Part shown: piece by piece, positions 1 to 8,062 of the stretch | How positions within the stretch are numbered: position 1 is the first letter of the stretch | How the letters are laid out: every line of letters starts with the position of its first letter | NCBI GenBank assembly: GCA_036490475.1 | Contig: DASXDT010000005.1 | Span: forward strand, 558,001 to 622,000 | Source of the DNA: Candidatus Tumulicola sp. | GTDB taxonomy: Bacteria; Vulcanimicrobiota; Vulcanimicrobiia; Vulcanimicrobiales; Vulcanimicrobiaceae | Direction: 5' to 3' | Length of the DNA: 64,000 nt | The notes under the pieces: generated by a model | What the model was told of the DNA's origin: nothing | The model's database searches: none | Seen by the model: the letters and a program-made list of their open reading frames with translations, nothing else | Translations under genes and position numbers: made by a program

Positions 1-281
1 ACGTCGCCCCGCAATTCCCGAAGCTGGGTCCGGTTCATTGCCACGACATCGCGGCCTTCGAACCGAATCTTGCCTTTCGTTTCGGCCAACAAGCGCAGCA
101 ACAACCGGCCGACGGTCGTCTTGCCCGAGCCGGACTCGCCGACTAAGCCGAGCGTCTCACCGCGCTCGATCGAGAAGCTGACGCCGTCGACGGCTTTGAC
201 GTCCGCGACGTGCCGCGACAGCAGGCCGGCGTGAATCGGAAAATATTTATACAGATCTTCGACTTCGACGAGCGCACTCAC
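1..281 (-). CDS. oppF: Peptide ABC transporter ATP-binding protein, OppF/DppF type (partial, cut by window edge)
   Basis: N-terminal 93 residues of a second ABC ATPase of an oligopeptide/dipeptide importer. The Walker A motif GESGSGKTT is visible about 44 residues in, after the usual '[19 protein letters not shown]' lead. The start is a GTG whose last two bases overlap the TGA of oppD (GTGA, 4 bases), so the two ATPases are translationally coupled. OppF normally pairs with OppD to energise the membrane permeases of a peptide importer; the permeases and binding protein are not in this window and may lie beyond base 1. Substrate specificity cannot be read from the ATPase. Confidence 0.85.
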   Translation of the reverse strand, partial: MSALVEVEDLYKYFPIHAGLLSRHVADVKAVDGVSFSIERGETLGLVGESGSGKTTVGRLLLRLLAETKGKIRFEGRDVVAMNRTQLRELRGD

Positions 282-1309
282 GGCGTCGGCACCACCGGAG
301 CGGTTTCAACCTCGATCGGCCGCTGCGATTCCGCACGTTTGTCGTACAGAAAGCAACGGGCGATGTGGCCTTCACCGAAATCGTACAGCGGAACCGGTTC
401 GTCGCACATCGGCATCCGGTACTCGCAGCGGGGTGCAAAGACGCAGCCCTTTGGAAGGTTGAGCAAGTTCGGCGGCTGGCCTTTGATCGGCTCTAAACGG
501 CGCGGATTGCTTTCGTCCAGACGCGGCAACGAAGCCAGCAGCCCTTGGGTGTACGGCATGCGCGGACGGCCGAAGATTTGCTCGGCGGAGCCGTACTCGA
601 CCAAGTTTCCGCCGTACATCACGAGCACGTTACGGCAGACTTCGGCGACCACGCCGAGATCGTGCGTGATCATCAGAATCGCCGCGCCGGTCTCGCGCTG
701 CAGCTCGTTCATCAGCTCGAGCACTTGGGCCTGAATGGTGACGTCGAGCGCGGTCGTCGGTTCGTCGGCGATCAGCAGCTTGGGGCTGCACGACAACGCC
801 ATCGCGATCATCACGCGTTGGCGCATGCCGCCGGAAAACTGGTGCGGATAGTCGTTGAGCCGTTTTTCGGGCGCCGGAATGCGAACTTTCTTGAGCATCT
901 CGACGGTGCGATCGCGGGCGTCACGCTGATTCAATCCTAAATGCAGCCGGATCGCTTCTGCGATCTGCTCGCCGATCGTCAACACTGGATTGAGCGACGT
1001 CATCGGATCCTGGAAGATCATCGCGGCTTTATGTCCGCGGATCTTCCGCATCTCGGATTCGCTTAACGAGGGCAACGACTGACCGTCGAACACGATGCGG
1101 TCGGCGGTAACGGTCGAACTCTTGGGAAGCAGCCGCATGATGGAAAGTGCGGTAACGGATTTTCCAGATCCGGACTCGCCCACGATACCGAGCGTTTCGC
1201 CGGCTTGCAGCGTAAACGACAGTCCGTTAACGGCGGTTACGGGGCCGTCTTCGGTTCGAAAAACCGTACGTAGATTGGAGACTTCGAGCAGCGGCGCCGC
1301 GTCGGGCAC
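278..1309 (-). CDS. oppD: Peptide ABC transporter ATP-binding protein, OppD/DppD type
   Basis: 343-residue cytoplasmic ATPase of a peptide/nickel-type ABC importer. Walker A GESGSGKS is at residues 44-51, the Q-loop [10 protein letters not shown] at 99-108, signature FSGGMRQR at 158-165 and Walker B LLIADEP at 178-184. The C-terminal [15 protein letters not shown] segment is the oligopeptide/dipeptide transporter C-terminal domain typical of OppD. The start is GTG with AAGGAAG upstream. It follows the secG-like gene by 15 bases and overlaps oppF by 4, so these probably form one transcript. High confidence in family, low in the exact peptide or metal substrate. Confidence 0.9.
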   Translation of the reverse strand: MPDAAPLLEVSNLRTVFRTEDGPVTAVNGLSFTLQAGETLGIVGESGSGKSVTALSIMRLLPKSSTVTADRIVFDGQSLPSLSESEMRKIRGHKAAMIFQDPMTSLNPVLTIGEQIAEAIRLHLGLNQRDARDRTVEMLKKVRIPAPEKRLNDYPHQFSGGMRQRVMIAMALSCSPKLLIADEPTTALDVTIQAQVLELMNELQRETGAAILMITHDLGVVAEVCRNVLVMYGGNLVEYGSAEQIFGRPRMPYTQGLLASLPRLDESNPRRLEPIKGQPPNLLNLPKGCVFAPRCEYRMPMCDEPVPLYDFGEGHIARCFLYDKRAESQRPIEVETAPVVPTP

Positions 1310-1324
1310 GCGAGCAGTGCTTCC

Positions 1325-1702
1325 TTAGATTCCGGTCAGCGCGAGGACGAACGCGGTCACGACGAACGCGACCGCGACGCCTCCGGTCAGTCGTTTGAGC
1401 TGTTCCTCGGCGCCGAGCCGTCCGCGATAGGCCGACTCAACCCGGCCGCCAATCGTTCCGCTCAAGCCCTCTTGCTTCGTCGTTTGGACGGCGAGCAATG
1501 CGACCAGTCCAACCGCTGCGACCATGAAAATCCCGGCCACTGTGTGGGTTAACCACGGCGCGTGCAACGCGATGTACGTGTGCGGGATGATCGCGGGCGG
1601 AGCAGCTTGTTGCGCCAGCTGTTGCTGCAGGGACGCGGGCAGCGTGGCCGGCGTTTTGGGAATAGGGGCGGCACCCGCCGCCGCGAGGATCAGGGAAATC
1701 AC
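1325..1702 (-). CDS. secG: SecG-like preprotein translocase subunit
   Basis: The C-terminal half (residues about 53-125) has the SecG plan: hydrophobic helix, a short loop with TTKQEGLSGTIGG, and a second hydrophobic helix (106-124). SecG assists SecYE in protein export at the inner membrane. The N-terminal 50 residues are Ala/Pro/Gln rich, which is unusual because SecG is normally 70-80 residues. The start is uncertain: GTG at 1702 gives 125 residues, while a TTG about 130 bases downstream would give about 80. An upstream ATG at 1792 would overlap the divergent gene. Lies just upstream of oppD in the same direction. Confidence 0.7.
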   Translation of the reverse strand: MISLILAAAGAAPIPKTPATLPASLQQQLAQQAAPPAIIPHTYIALHAPWLTHTVAGIFMVAAVGLVALLAVQTTKQEGLSGTIGGRVESAYRGRLGAEEQLKRLTGGVAVAFVVTAFVLALTGI

Positions 1703-1779
1703 CGGGTCGATTGTACGACCGACACCGCTTGGCGGCCTGCCGCGCAGGATTGGCGGGGCGCCGGACGTTAGTAGCAACG

Positions 1780-2415
1780 GTGCTAGAGCCAAGCGCGCCG
1801 GTCGTCGCGCTACGCGGACGCCGGGTCTGGCGCGACCTGGCGCGCATCCTATCGACGATCTTCAACCCATTCCTCACGGCGTTGGCTCTGTTCGTCATCC
1901 TCGCCGATACCAACGCGCCCGACACCTTCGAATTCTGGCGCTTGCTCTTCTTATCGACGTTCTTCACGTCGATCGGTCCGATGTTGTACGTCTTCTGGCT
2001 CTACTCGACCGGTCGCATTTCGGATTTGGATATGTCGGTGCGGACAGAACGCGAGGTCGTCTTCAGCATCTTCGTCGTCTTTTATTTGATGGGCAGCGCG
2101 GTGCTGTGGCTGCTGCACGCCCCGCGCGTTATGGTCGCGGCGATGGTCGGGTATTTCGTCTCGACCCTAATCGTGGGCTACATTACTCGGTTTTGGAAAA
2201 TTAGCACGCACGCCTTGGGGATCACGGCGCCGATGGTCGCGCTCTTTTTGCTCTACGGCCGTGCGCCGTTACCGTTTTTCGTGCTGATACCGATGGTCTG
2301 CTGGGCGCGCGTCTACTTAAAAGCGCATACCGTGGCGCAAGTATTGGCCGGCGCCGGCCTCGCGACGGTTACGACGATCCTGTTTTTCTCAGCGTTCCAC
2401 GTAGCGCGTTACTAG
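1780..2415 (+). CDS. PAP2-like integral membrane protein
   Basis: 211-residue protein with about five to six membrane helices. The ends KISTHALG (middle) and RVYLKAHTVAQVLAG (C-terminus) resemble the second and third phosphatase motifs of PAP2-superfamily lipid phosphatases (PSGH and SRxxxxxHxxxD), but the first K..RP motif is not evident and the last Asp position is Gln, so activity is doubtful. A GTG at 1780 is chosen because the upstream ATG at 1711 would add a basic, non-membrane stretch that overlaps the opposite gene. Its 3' end overlaps murI by 47 bases tail to tail. Function could be undecaprenyl- or lipid-phosphate related; this is inference. Confidence 0.65.
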   Translation: MLEPSAPVVALRGRRVWRDLARILSTIFNPFLTALALFVILADTNAPDTFEFWRLLFLSTFFTSIGPMLYVFWLYSTGRISDLDMSVRTEREVVFSIFVVFYLMGSAVLWLLHAPRVMVAAMVGYFVSTLIVGYITRFWKISTHALGITAPMVALFLLYGRAPLPFFVLIPMVCWARVYLKAHTVAQVLAGAGLATVTTILFFSAFHVARY

Positions 2416-3178
2416 CTGGAATCTCGGCGCGCACGTTCGGAGCGCTTTCACCTAAAATGCGCGTGACGTTGGCTGCGAGCACGCGCGGGTCTCCGTTGGT
2501 CACGTAGCGCGTTGTGCCGCGCTCGGCCGACGGTTCGAGCTCTGCCACGATCGCTGCCGCGCGTTCGGCTTGCATTTCGGCGGGGTCGATTAAGGCGATG
2601 CCGCTCAACGCACGCCGGAAATGCTGCGACAACATCGGATAGTGCGTGCATCCGTACACCACCGCGTCGAGTTCGTTCGGAAGTTTGGCGCAAACGGCGT
2701 CGACCGCGGCCCGCGCCCGCGCCCCCGATTCACCCGCTTCGACGAGCGGCACTAAATCGGGTGCAGCGATTTCCCACACCTCGGCGCCCGGCACCGCCGA
2801 CCGCAACGAGCGTCCGTACGAACCGCTGGCGACGGTCGCAGACGTCGCGACGACGCCGATACGGCGATGACCGGCCCGCTGCACGGCGGTGGCGGCAGAA
2901 TCGATCAAATCGAGAACCGGAGCGCTGGTCGACGGCCAGCCATAGCGCTCGGCGATCGCGCACGACGTATTGCAGCCCATGACGATCGCACGTACGCCCT
3001 GGGCGTCGAGCCAGGCGACGTTCTCGCGCAGCAAGCCGTGCAGCTCGTCGGGGTCGCGACCGCCATATGGTACGTGCGCTTGATCGGCAAAAAACAAGAG
3101 ATCCACCGCGGGCAAACGTTCGCGCACCCGGCGCACGACTGTGAGTCCGCCGAGGCCCGAATCGAAAATTCCAATCAC
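2369..3178 (-). CDS. murI: Glutamate racemase
   Basis: 269-residue cytoplasmic enzyme making D-glutamate for peptidoglycan. It begins with the classic IGIFDSGLGGLTV; the catalytic Cys pair sits in GCNTSC (Cys69) and GCTHYP (Cys177). Full length for the family (250-290 residues). The GTG start overlaps the TGA of the amidase gene (GTGA), so it is the last gene of a minus-strand run that also encodes a GerMN protein and a cell-wall amidase, which fits its wall role. Confidence 0.95.
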   Translation of the reverse strand: MIGIFDSGLGGLTVVRRVRERLPAVDLLFFADQAHVPYGGRDPDELHGLLRENVAWLDAQGVRAIVMGCNTSCAIAERYGWPSTSAPVLDLIDSAATAVQRAGHRRIGVVATSATVASGSYGRSLRSAVPGAEVWEIAAPDLVPLVEAGESGARARAAVDAVCAKLPNELDAVVYGCTHYPMLSQHFRRALSGIALIDPAEMQAERAAAIVAELEPSAERGTTRYVTNGDPRVLAANVTRILGESAPNVRAEIPASNALRGTLRKTGSS

Positions 3179-5088
3179 TGCGAAGGCGTCATCGCCGCCC
3201 GTGCCGGTGCCGGATACTGCTGATTGTACTTCTCGATGCCGTCAGCAATCGATTGCGCGATCTTCTGCCGCCACGCCGGCGAGGAGAGTAACGCGAAGTC
3301 GCTCGGGTTCGAAAGAAATGCCGTCTCGACCAACACTGCCGGCATCACGGCGTGCAGCGTCACATATAAGTGCCCCTTGACGACCCCGTCGTCTTTTGTG
3401 CCGTCGCCGATGAGTTGGTGTTCGATCGCGTTGCCCAACGGAACGTCCATCGGCTTAGAAATGTAGACGGTGGTGCCGTACGGTCCGGAGTTAATGAAGC
3501 TGTTGGAGTGAATGCTCACGAACATGCGCGCGCCGGCTCGATTAGCGACGTCGTCGCGCGCCTGCAGTTCGTCGTGCGCGCTGTCGTTGGGCTGATACAC
3601 GTCGACGTCGCGTTCGTGCGTCATGCGAACTTGCCAGCCGCGCGCGACCAAAATGTCGCGCAGCCGCCGCGAGACGTCAAGATTGACGACGGCTTCGTCA
3701 AGACCGTTGCGCGCGGCGCCGCGATCGCTGCCGCCGTGGCCCGGATCGATGACGATCAGCCGCGGATTGAGCGCGGCGTAACCGCTGTGCGTCGGGCCGA
3801 ACTTCCAGCCAGAACTGTCGTCGGACGAGCCGGTTTGGTCGGCTGGCGCCGGCGTCACTTGCGCGACGGCTTCGGTCGAAGAAACGGTCGTACCGATGCT
3901 TCCGGCCCCCGCGCGCGGCGCGTCGGCCACGTCGTCGTTACCGACCGAAATCGTCACGCCGGTTTGCGTCGGCGACACCAGCAGCGATTTCGGCCCGGTG
4001 AGCGATAAGGCAACGCGCACGGTGCCGGGCGCAACCTGCCGCACGCGCAACGAACCGATCGGCGCCGGCTCGTTCTGTGTGATCGGAGTTCCTTGCAATT
4101 GCGCACCGACGATGTCGATCCAAAAGCGATTATCCGGCTCCCGTAAACGGTGCCATTCGTACGACGCGTTTCCCGATACCGCGACCGACACCGTGAATGA
4201 CCCGCCGTCGCCGGCCACCGAAACCCCGGTAACGACCGTCGCGCCGTTTGCCGGAGGCGACTGGGTCTGCGGCGCCGTTTCGGCGGGCGGCGGCGCCTGC
4301 GCCGTCTGGTTGGACGACGCCGCTAGGCCGGGTCCGAACGCGATCGTCACGTCACGCGTGCCGGTGCTACGCGGCGAGTCGTGCCCGGTTCCGTCGACCA
4401 TCGAAACGGTAACCAGCGTTTTCGGATCGCGGGCCGTTCCCGACTGCGCGATCTGTAAACTTTGCACGCCGCCGGCCTCGACATTTCGCGTGCCGATCAG
4501 GGTCGTGCCGACCCCGTCGAATTCGTACGTCACCGTACCGCGATTCGATTGCACGATTCGCGGACGCAGCATCGCGCCGCCGTGCGCGACGATCTCCACG
4601 CGATCGCCGGCCGGGCGCACATCGATGGCGTCCAGCTGCGGCTGAAGAATCGCTGTATTGCCATCGTTGCGCCAGGCCAGATCGAGCGAAGCGATCACCG
4701 CATCGAACGGCAAGTAGACCTCGCCATTCTGCAGGTAGGGAGCGAACGGAGCCTGCAACGCGATCGAGCCGAGGTCGTAGCGCGGATCGCCGAGCGCGAA
4801 GGTCGCGACCGCGGGAGCGGCCGTCGTCAACAACACGTAACGTTCGCCCTGCTTCCACGTCATGCTCGCACCATCGGTCCGCAGCAGCGCGCGAAACGCG
4901 GGATCGTCGATGCCGACGGCAAGCGAGCCGTTGGCATTCGACACGTGCGTAAACGTCAGGGTCTGATGTTGAAAGACCGCTCGCACGGGAGCGTCCGCTC
5001 GCGTCGCAGCAAACGCCGCGGCGAACAACAGGCATGCCGGAAGCGCAAATTTACCAATCGGAGCGGTGCAGCGGCTGATCCAGCTCAA
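3175..5088 (-). CDS. N-acetylmuramoyl-L-alanine amidase with AMIN-type domains
   Basis: 637-residue exported murein hydrolase. A signal peptide (1-29) is followed by a copper-amine-oxidase-N-like/AMIN region (about 35-255), a Pro/Ala linker, an AMIN domain (about 285-385) and a C-terminal Amidase_3 domain (444-625). Zinc ligands are visible: His451 in IDPGHGGSD, Glu465 in NGLDEA and His527 in SIHSN; catalytic Glu588 lies in LVETAFLSN. It cleaves the amide between muramic acid and the stem peptide. The start is TTG, fixed by AGGAGG five bases upstream. It overlaps the GerMN gene by 38 bases and murI by 4. Confidence 0.93.
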   Translation of the reverse strand: MSWISRCTAPIGKFALPACLLFAAAFAATRADAPVRAVFQHQTLTFTHVSNANGSLAVGIDDPAFRALLRTDGASMTWKQGERYVLLTTAAPAVATFALGDPRYDLGSIALQAPFAPYLQNGEVYLPFDAVIASLDLAWRNDGNTAILQPQLDAIDVRPAGDRVEIVAHGGAMLRPRIVQSNRGTVTYEFDGVGTTLIGTRNVEAGGVQSLQIAQSGTARDPKTLVTVSMVDGTGHDSPRSTGTRDVTIAFGPGLAASSNQTAQAPPPAETAPQTQSPPANGATVVTGVSVAGDGGSFTVSVAVSGNASYEWHRLREPDNRFWIDIVGAQLQGTPITQNEPAPIGSLRVRQVAPGTVRVALSLTGPKSLLVSPTQTGVTISVGNDDVADAPRAGAGSIGTTVSSTEAVAQVTPAPADQTGSSDDSSGWKFGPTHSGYAALNPRLIVIDPGHGGSDRGAARNGLDEAVVNLDVSRRLRDILVARGWQVRMTHERDVDVYQPNDSAHDELQARDDVANRAGARMFVSIHSNSFINSGPYGTTVYISKPMDVPLGNAIEHQLIGDGTKDDGVVKGHLYVTLHAVMPAVLVETAFLSNPSDFALLSSPAWRQKIAQSIADGIEKYNQQYPAPARAAMTPSQ

Positions 5089-5617
5089 CGTGACCTCCTG
5101 GTAGTGTTGGAAGGGTCGCGCCGTCGATCGTTATCTTCACGGCGTCGATACCGGGTACGCCGGTCAACGTGTAGACGAGCGCTTTGAACTCTCCGTCTTC
5201 GCCGAAACTTCCGCCGGCCTGACGCGTGATCTCGCGCGACAAATCGACGGTAGCCGTGGAGCCTCGGACGGTTACGCCTTGCACTCGCGTTCCCGGCGGG
5301 AAACGGATCGCCTCAGTTCCACCCGGCGGGCCCGCCAGGGCCGACACCGCGGCGTACAGTGCAACGTCGTGCAGATGTTCGGTCGCGCTCTCGCCGGTTG
5401 CCGGCGGGCGTTGCGAAACGGTAAATGTGCCCATCGACGTTCCATCCATCTTCGTGTAGTACACGGAAACAGTGCCACCGGGCGGGTGAGAATGCGATAA
5501 AATTTCGTAACCGGCGATGACGGCCACCAAGGCCAAGACGACGAGCAAAGCAACGATACGTCCGGCGTTCCGGTTCGGCGCAGCCTGGGCGCTGCGACGT
5601 CTTACGGGCGGTTCCAC
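5051..5617 (-). CDS. Membrane-anchored GerMN-domain protein
   Basis: 188 residues: short basic N-terminus, one membrane helix (about 20-41), then an extracytoplasmic GerMN domain (about 47-175) with FPPGTRVQGVTVRGSTATVDLS and YTLTGVPGIDAVKITIDG. GerMN modules occur in GerM lipoproteins of spore formers and in many non-spore formers next to wall amidases. GTG at 5617 is chosen because it lies 8 bases after the stop of the upstream flavoenzyme; longer in-frame starts would overlap that gene by 140 bases. The last 38 bases overlap the amidase start. A wall-binding or amidase-partner role is inferred from context. Confidence 0.82.
   Translation of the reverse strand: MEPPVRRRSAQAAPNRNAGRIVALLVVLALVAVIAGYEILSHSHPPGGTVSVYYTKMDGTSMGTFTVSQRPPATGESATEHLHDVALYAAVSALAGPPGGTEAIRFPPGTRVQGVTVRGSTATVDLSREITRQAGGSFGEDGEFKALVYTLTGVPGIDAVKITIDGATLPTLPGGHVELDQPLHRSDW
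5094..5099 (-). promoter_or_regulatory. Strong ribosome binding site fixing the TTG start of the amidase
   Basis: On the minus strand AGGAGG lies five bases before TTG at 5088. The following codons encode SWISRC and a standard signal peptide, so TTG rather than a later ATG is the start. The site is inside the end of the GerMN gene, implying coupled translation. Confidence 0.75.
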
Positions 5618-5624
5618 CGCCGTA

Positions 5625-6788
5625 TCATACCATATACGTTTTTGGCGGGTCGTCGAGCTGTAGTATCGGACGACGGATCGAGAAATCGTCGAGCCCGCCC
5701 GGCAACGCCGACTCGGTAGCACTGCGCGCCAACACGCGGCCGATGACCGATGCAAACTTGAATGCATGCCCGGCTCCGATTGCGACGCTGACCTGCGGAT
5801 GGTTCGGCAAGCGATCGATGATAAAGTCGCGATCCGGCGTCAACGTATACAGACACGTCTTGATGATGCGCGTCGCGCCGGCAGCCGGCAGATGCCGATC
5901 GACGAACGCGCGGACGCGCGCCGTGATGGCCGGATCCTCGTCGAACGTCCGCGTGTCGGGATCGACGCAGCGCCCGCCTGCGTCCTGGGTGATCTTGATC
6001 GCTCCGGATTCGCCAAAGACCGGAAATCCATAGAACGACGGGGAGTCCATCCAAATCCAAATCGGAAAACGCCCGATCGCAAACGCATCCGGGCGTTCCA
6101 ACGAAAAATACATCGCCTGTTCTTTGGTGACGTCGAGCGGAACGCGGCAACCCAGCTGCTGGAGCAGCGGCGCGCTCCATGGTCCGGCAGCGACGATCAG
6201 CCGCCCCGCGCGATACTCCATGCCGCCGGCGCGTACCACGACTTCGCCGCCGCCACAATCTACCGCGTCGACCGGCGTACGTTCGAGAAGCTGAGCGCCG
6301 TATTCCAGCGCCATGCGCTGGTGCGCCGCCGTCGCGCGCTCCGCCGCGACGATCCCACCGTCGGCTTGAAAGAGCGCCTCGATGTCGCCGTCGATTCGAA
6401 ACTGCGGCCAGCGGCGCCGGATCTCCGCCGCGTCTATTCGCTCGTACGGTACGCCTTCGGATCGCATTGCCGCGGCATAGCCGTCGAGCGGAATCGCACC
6501 GTTTCGAGGTCCGATATCGAGCCCGCCGGTGCGATAGATGATTGCCTCACCGCTGTCCCGCTCGACTTCAGACCAGGCCGCATACGCCAATTTTGCCAAG
6601 CGCACGTATGCCGGCGTAACGTACGACAAGCGAATGATGCGCGAATGATCGTGCGATTCGCCCCGGGCATGCCCGAACTCGAACTGCTCGAATCCGGCGA
6701 CCCGCGCGCCCGATTTGGCGAGCCAGTACGCGGCACCGCTACCGATGCCGCCGAGCCCGAGTACGATAGCATCGAACTCGTTGGTCAC
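5625..6788 (-). CDS. Sarcosine / N-methyl amino acid oxidase-like flavoenzyme (DAO family)
   Basis: 387 residues. The FAD-binding GLGGIGSGAA lies at 11-20, and the C-terminal TCLYTLTPDRDFIID matches monomeric sarcosine oxidase, where the Cys (here Cys312) carries covalent FAD. The family oxidatively demethylates sarcosine, N-methyltryptophan or related secondary amines to formaldehyde, hydrogen peroxide and the primary amine. GTG at 6788 overlaps the TGA of the upstream Rieske gene (GTGA). The pairing with a Rieske oxygenase of the choline/betaine type suggests stepwise N-demethylation. The exact substrate is unknown. Confidence 0.88.
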   Translation of the reverse strand: MTNEFDAIVLGLGGIGSGAAYWLAKSGARVAGFEQFEFGHARGESHDHSRIIRLSYVTPAYVRLAKLAYAAWSEVERDSGEAIIYRTGGLDIGPRNGAIPLDGYAAAMRSEGVPYERIDAAEIRRRWPQFRIDGDIEALFQADGGIVAAERATAAHQRMALEYGAQLLERTPVDAVDCGGGEVVVRAGGMEYRAGRLIVAAGPWSAPLLQQLGCRVPLDVTKEQAMYFSLERPDAFAIGRFPIWIWMDSPSFYGFPVFGESGAIKITQDAGGRCVDPDTRTFDEDPAITARVRAFVDRHLPAAGATRIIKTCLYTLTPDRDFIIDRLPNHPQVSVAIGAGHAFKFASVIGRVLARSATESALPGGLDDFSIRRPILQLDDPPKTYMV

Positions 6789-7930
6789 GCGCCGGTCTCC
6801 GCATCGACGTCGACCGCGTTGCTGCCGAGGCGACGCTCGATATAGCGCCGGATGTCTAAACTGTAATCTTCCATCGGCGCGTAGTATCCGTAGCGGAAGG
6901 CGTGCGACTGCATTCCGGCTTGCACCCCGGCGCATACCGCCCAATCTTGCCGGTTAACCAAGTCCCAAAAATCGGCCGCATCGCCCGGATCGAATCCCGC
7001 CCGGGCCATTTCGCTTGGATGAAACAAAACGTCGCACACGATGTCGGTGCGACCTGGCGACACCGGCCACAACGTAAAGGCCGCTGCGTGATCGGCCGAC
7101 AGGCTCAACATAAAGTTCGGGTAGACGAGTTCGCCCTTATGGCGCTCTCGCTCGTCCTGGTCGAGCCCGTCGAACGGACGGCGGTCGCTGATCCCGGTTG
7201 CACTAAACGTCCACGCGCCCGGGCGGTGCTCGATGCCGCGCTCCCAATCGAGACCGCTGCCACCACGCCGTTTGAACGCCGGAACGATCCGGCACAGCTC
7301 CGGGTGCACTCCGGCGCAGTGGTAACACTCGTTGTAGTTTTCCAGCAATACTTTCCAGTTGGCGTCGACCGTGTAACGAAACGAACGCGCCACGCGTAAT
7401 GCGTCCAATGGATAATTTGCGACACGCTGCGGCGCGCCGGAAAGTTGCTCGAGCAGCGTCTGGCGCGCGCTGTTCGCGCCGAGGTTGACGAATGCGAACC
7501 CCGCCCAACAATCGATGGCGACGGAGTGCAGGTGGCGAGCCTCATCCGGCAGCGCATCGTCCTCGAGGAACGGCGCCGACAGCAGCCGCCCGTCGGCATC
7601 GTAGGCCCAGCCGTGATACGGACAGCGAATGGCGCCGCGCAACGTTCCGCTGTCGCACAGCAGCCGGCTCCCGCGATGCCGGCACACATTGAGATGCGCG
7701 AAGAGACCGCGCTCGGAACGAATGACGATGACGCTTTCACCGGCGACGTCGATCGTTTCGTAGGCGCCGGGGCAGTCGAATCGTTCCGCGCGGCCGATGC
7801 AGAACCACTCGGTCCAAAAGATCGCGCGGCGCTCGCGCTCGAAGTACACGTCGTCGACGTAGGCACGTCGCGGAAGCGACGTTTGCAAGGCCGATTCGGC
7901 CGGCGGCGCTGTCCGCTCTCGTTCGGTCAA
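6785..7930 (-). CDS. Rieske non-haem iron oxygenase, alpha subunit (choline/glycine-betaine oxygenase type)
   Basis: 381 residues. The Rieske [2Fe-2S] ligands are Cys83/His85 in CRHRGSR and Cys103/His106 in CPYHGW. The mononuclear iron site is in ENYNECYHCAGVHPEL (Glu201, His204, His209) with an Asp further on. The CYHC..HPEL pattern is typical of the betaine/carnitine/choline ring-hydroxylating-type group that oxidises N-methyl compounds. TTG at 7930 is supported by GGGAGG eight bases before. It is the first gene of the minus-strand run and overlaps the sarcosine-oxidase-like gene by 4 bases. An oxygenase reductase is not encoded nearby. Confidence 0.9.
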   Translation of the reverse strand: MTERERTAPPAESALQTSLPRRAYVDDVYFERERRAIFWTEWFCIGRAERFDCPGAYETIDVAGESVIVIRSERGLFAHLNVCRHRGSRLLCDSGTLRGAIRCPYHGWAYDADGRLLSAPFLEDDALPDEARHLHSVAIDCWAGFAFVNLGANSARQTLLEQLSGAPQRVANYPLDALRVARSFRYTVDANWKVLLENYNECYHCAGVHPELCRIVPAFKRRGGSGLDWERGIEHRPGAWTFSATGISDRRPFDGLDQDERERHKGELVYPNFMLSLSADHAAAFTLWPVSPGRTDIVCDVLFHPSEMARAGFDPGDAADFWDLVNRQDWAVCAGVQAGMQSHAFRYGYYAPMEDYSLDIRRYIERRLGSNAVDVDAETGA

Positions 7931-7938
7931 GTTCCGCG

Positions 7939-7944
7939 CCTCCC
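7939..7944 (-). promoter_or_regulatory. Ribosome binding site for the TTG-started Rieske gene
   Basis: GGGAGG on the minus strand, eight bases before TTG at 7930; no nearer ATG or GTG is available, so this fixes the start. Confidence 0.6.
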
Positions 7945-7954
7945 GAAGGTTTTA

Positions 7955-7970
7955 GCAGTTTTCGAACTGC
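7955..7970. promoter_or_regulatory. Perfect inverted repeat in the divergent Rieske-Rieske intergenic region
   Basis: GCAGTT-TTCG-AACTGC, a 6-base perfect palindrome with a TTCG loop, sits between the two divergently transcribed oxygenase genes (starts at 7930 and 8063). It could be an operator shared by both promoters, or an RNA hairpin in the minus-strand leader since TTCG loops are stable. No regulator gene is adjacent. Confidence 0.4.
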
Positions 7971-8050
7971 ATCGCTTAACAAATCGACGCTTCGGAGGGG
8001 CTTCCGTCAAACGAGCTGAAGTCCTCGACAAACGTCGCCGTTCGCCCTGC

Positions 8051-8057
8051 GAGGAGG
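8051..8057 (+). promoter_or_regulatory. Ribosome binding site fixing the GTG start of the second Rieske gene
   Basis: GAGGAGG five bases before GTG at 8063. This rules out the much longer open frame that begins at 7445 inside the opposite gene. Confidence 0.7.
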
Positions 8058-8062
8058 CTGTC

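Noticed and set aside
7445-8062. Long N-terminal extension of the second Rieske protein
   Set aside because: It lies inside the opposite oxygenase gene and the strong ribosome site and GTG at 8051-8063 mark the true start.
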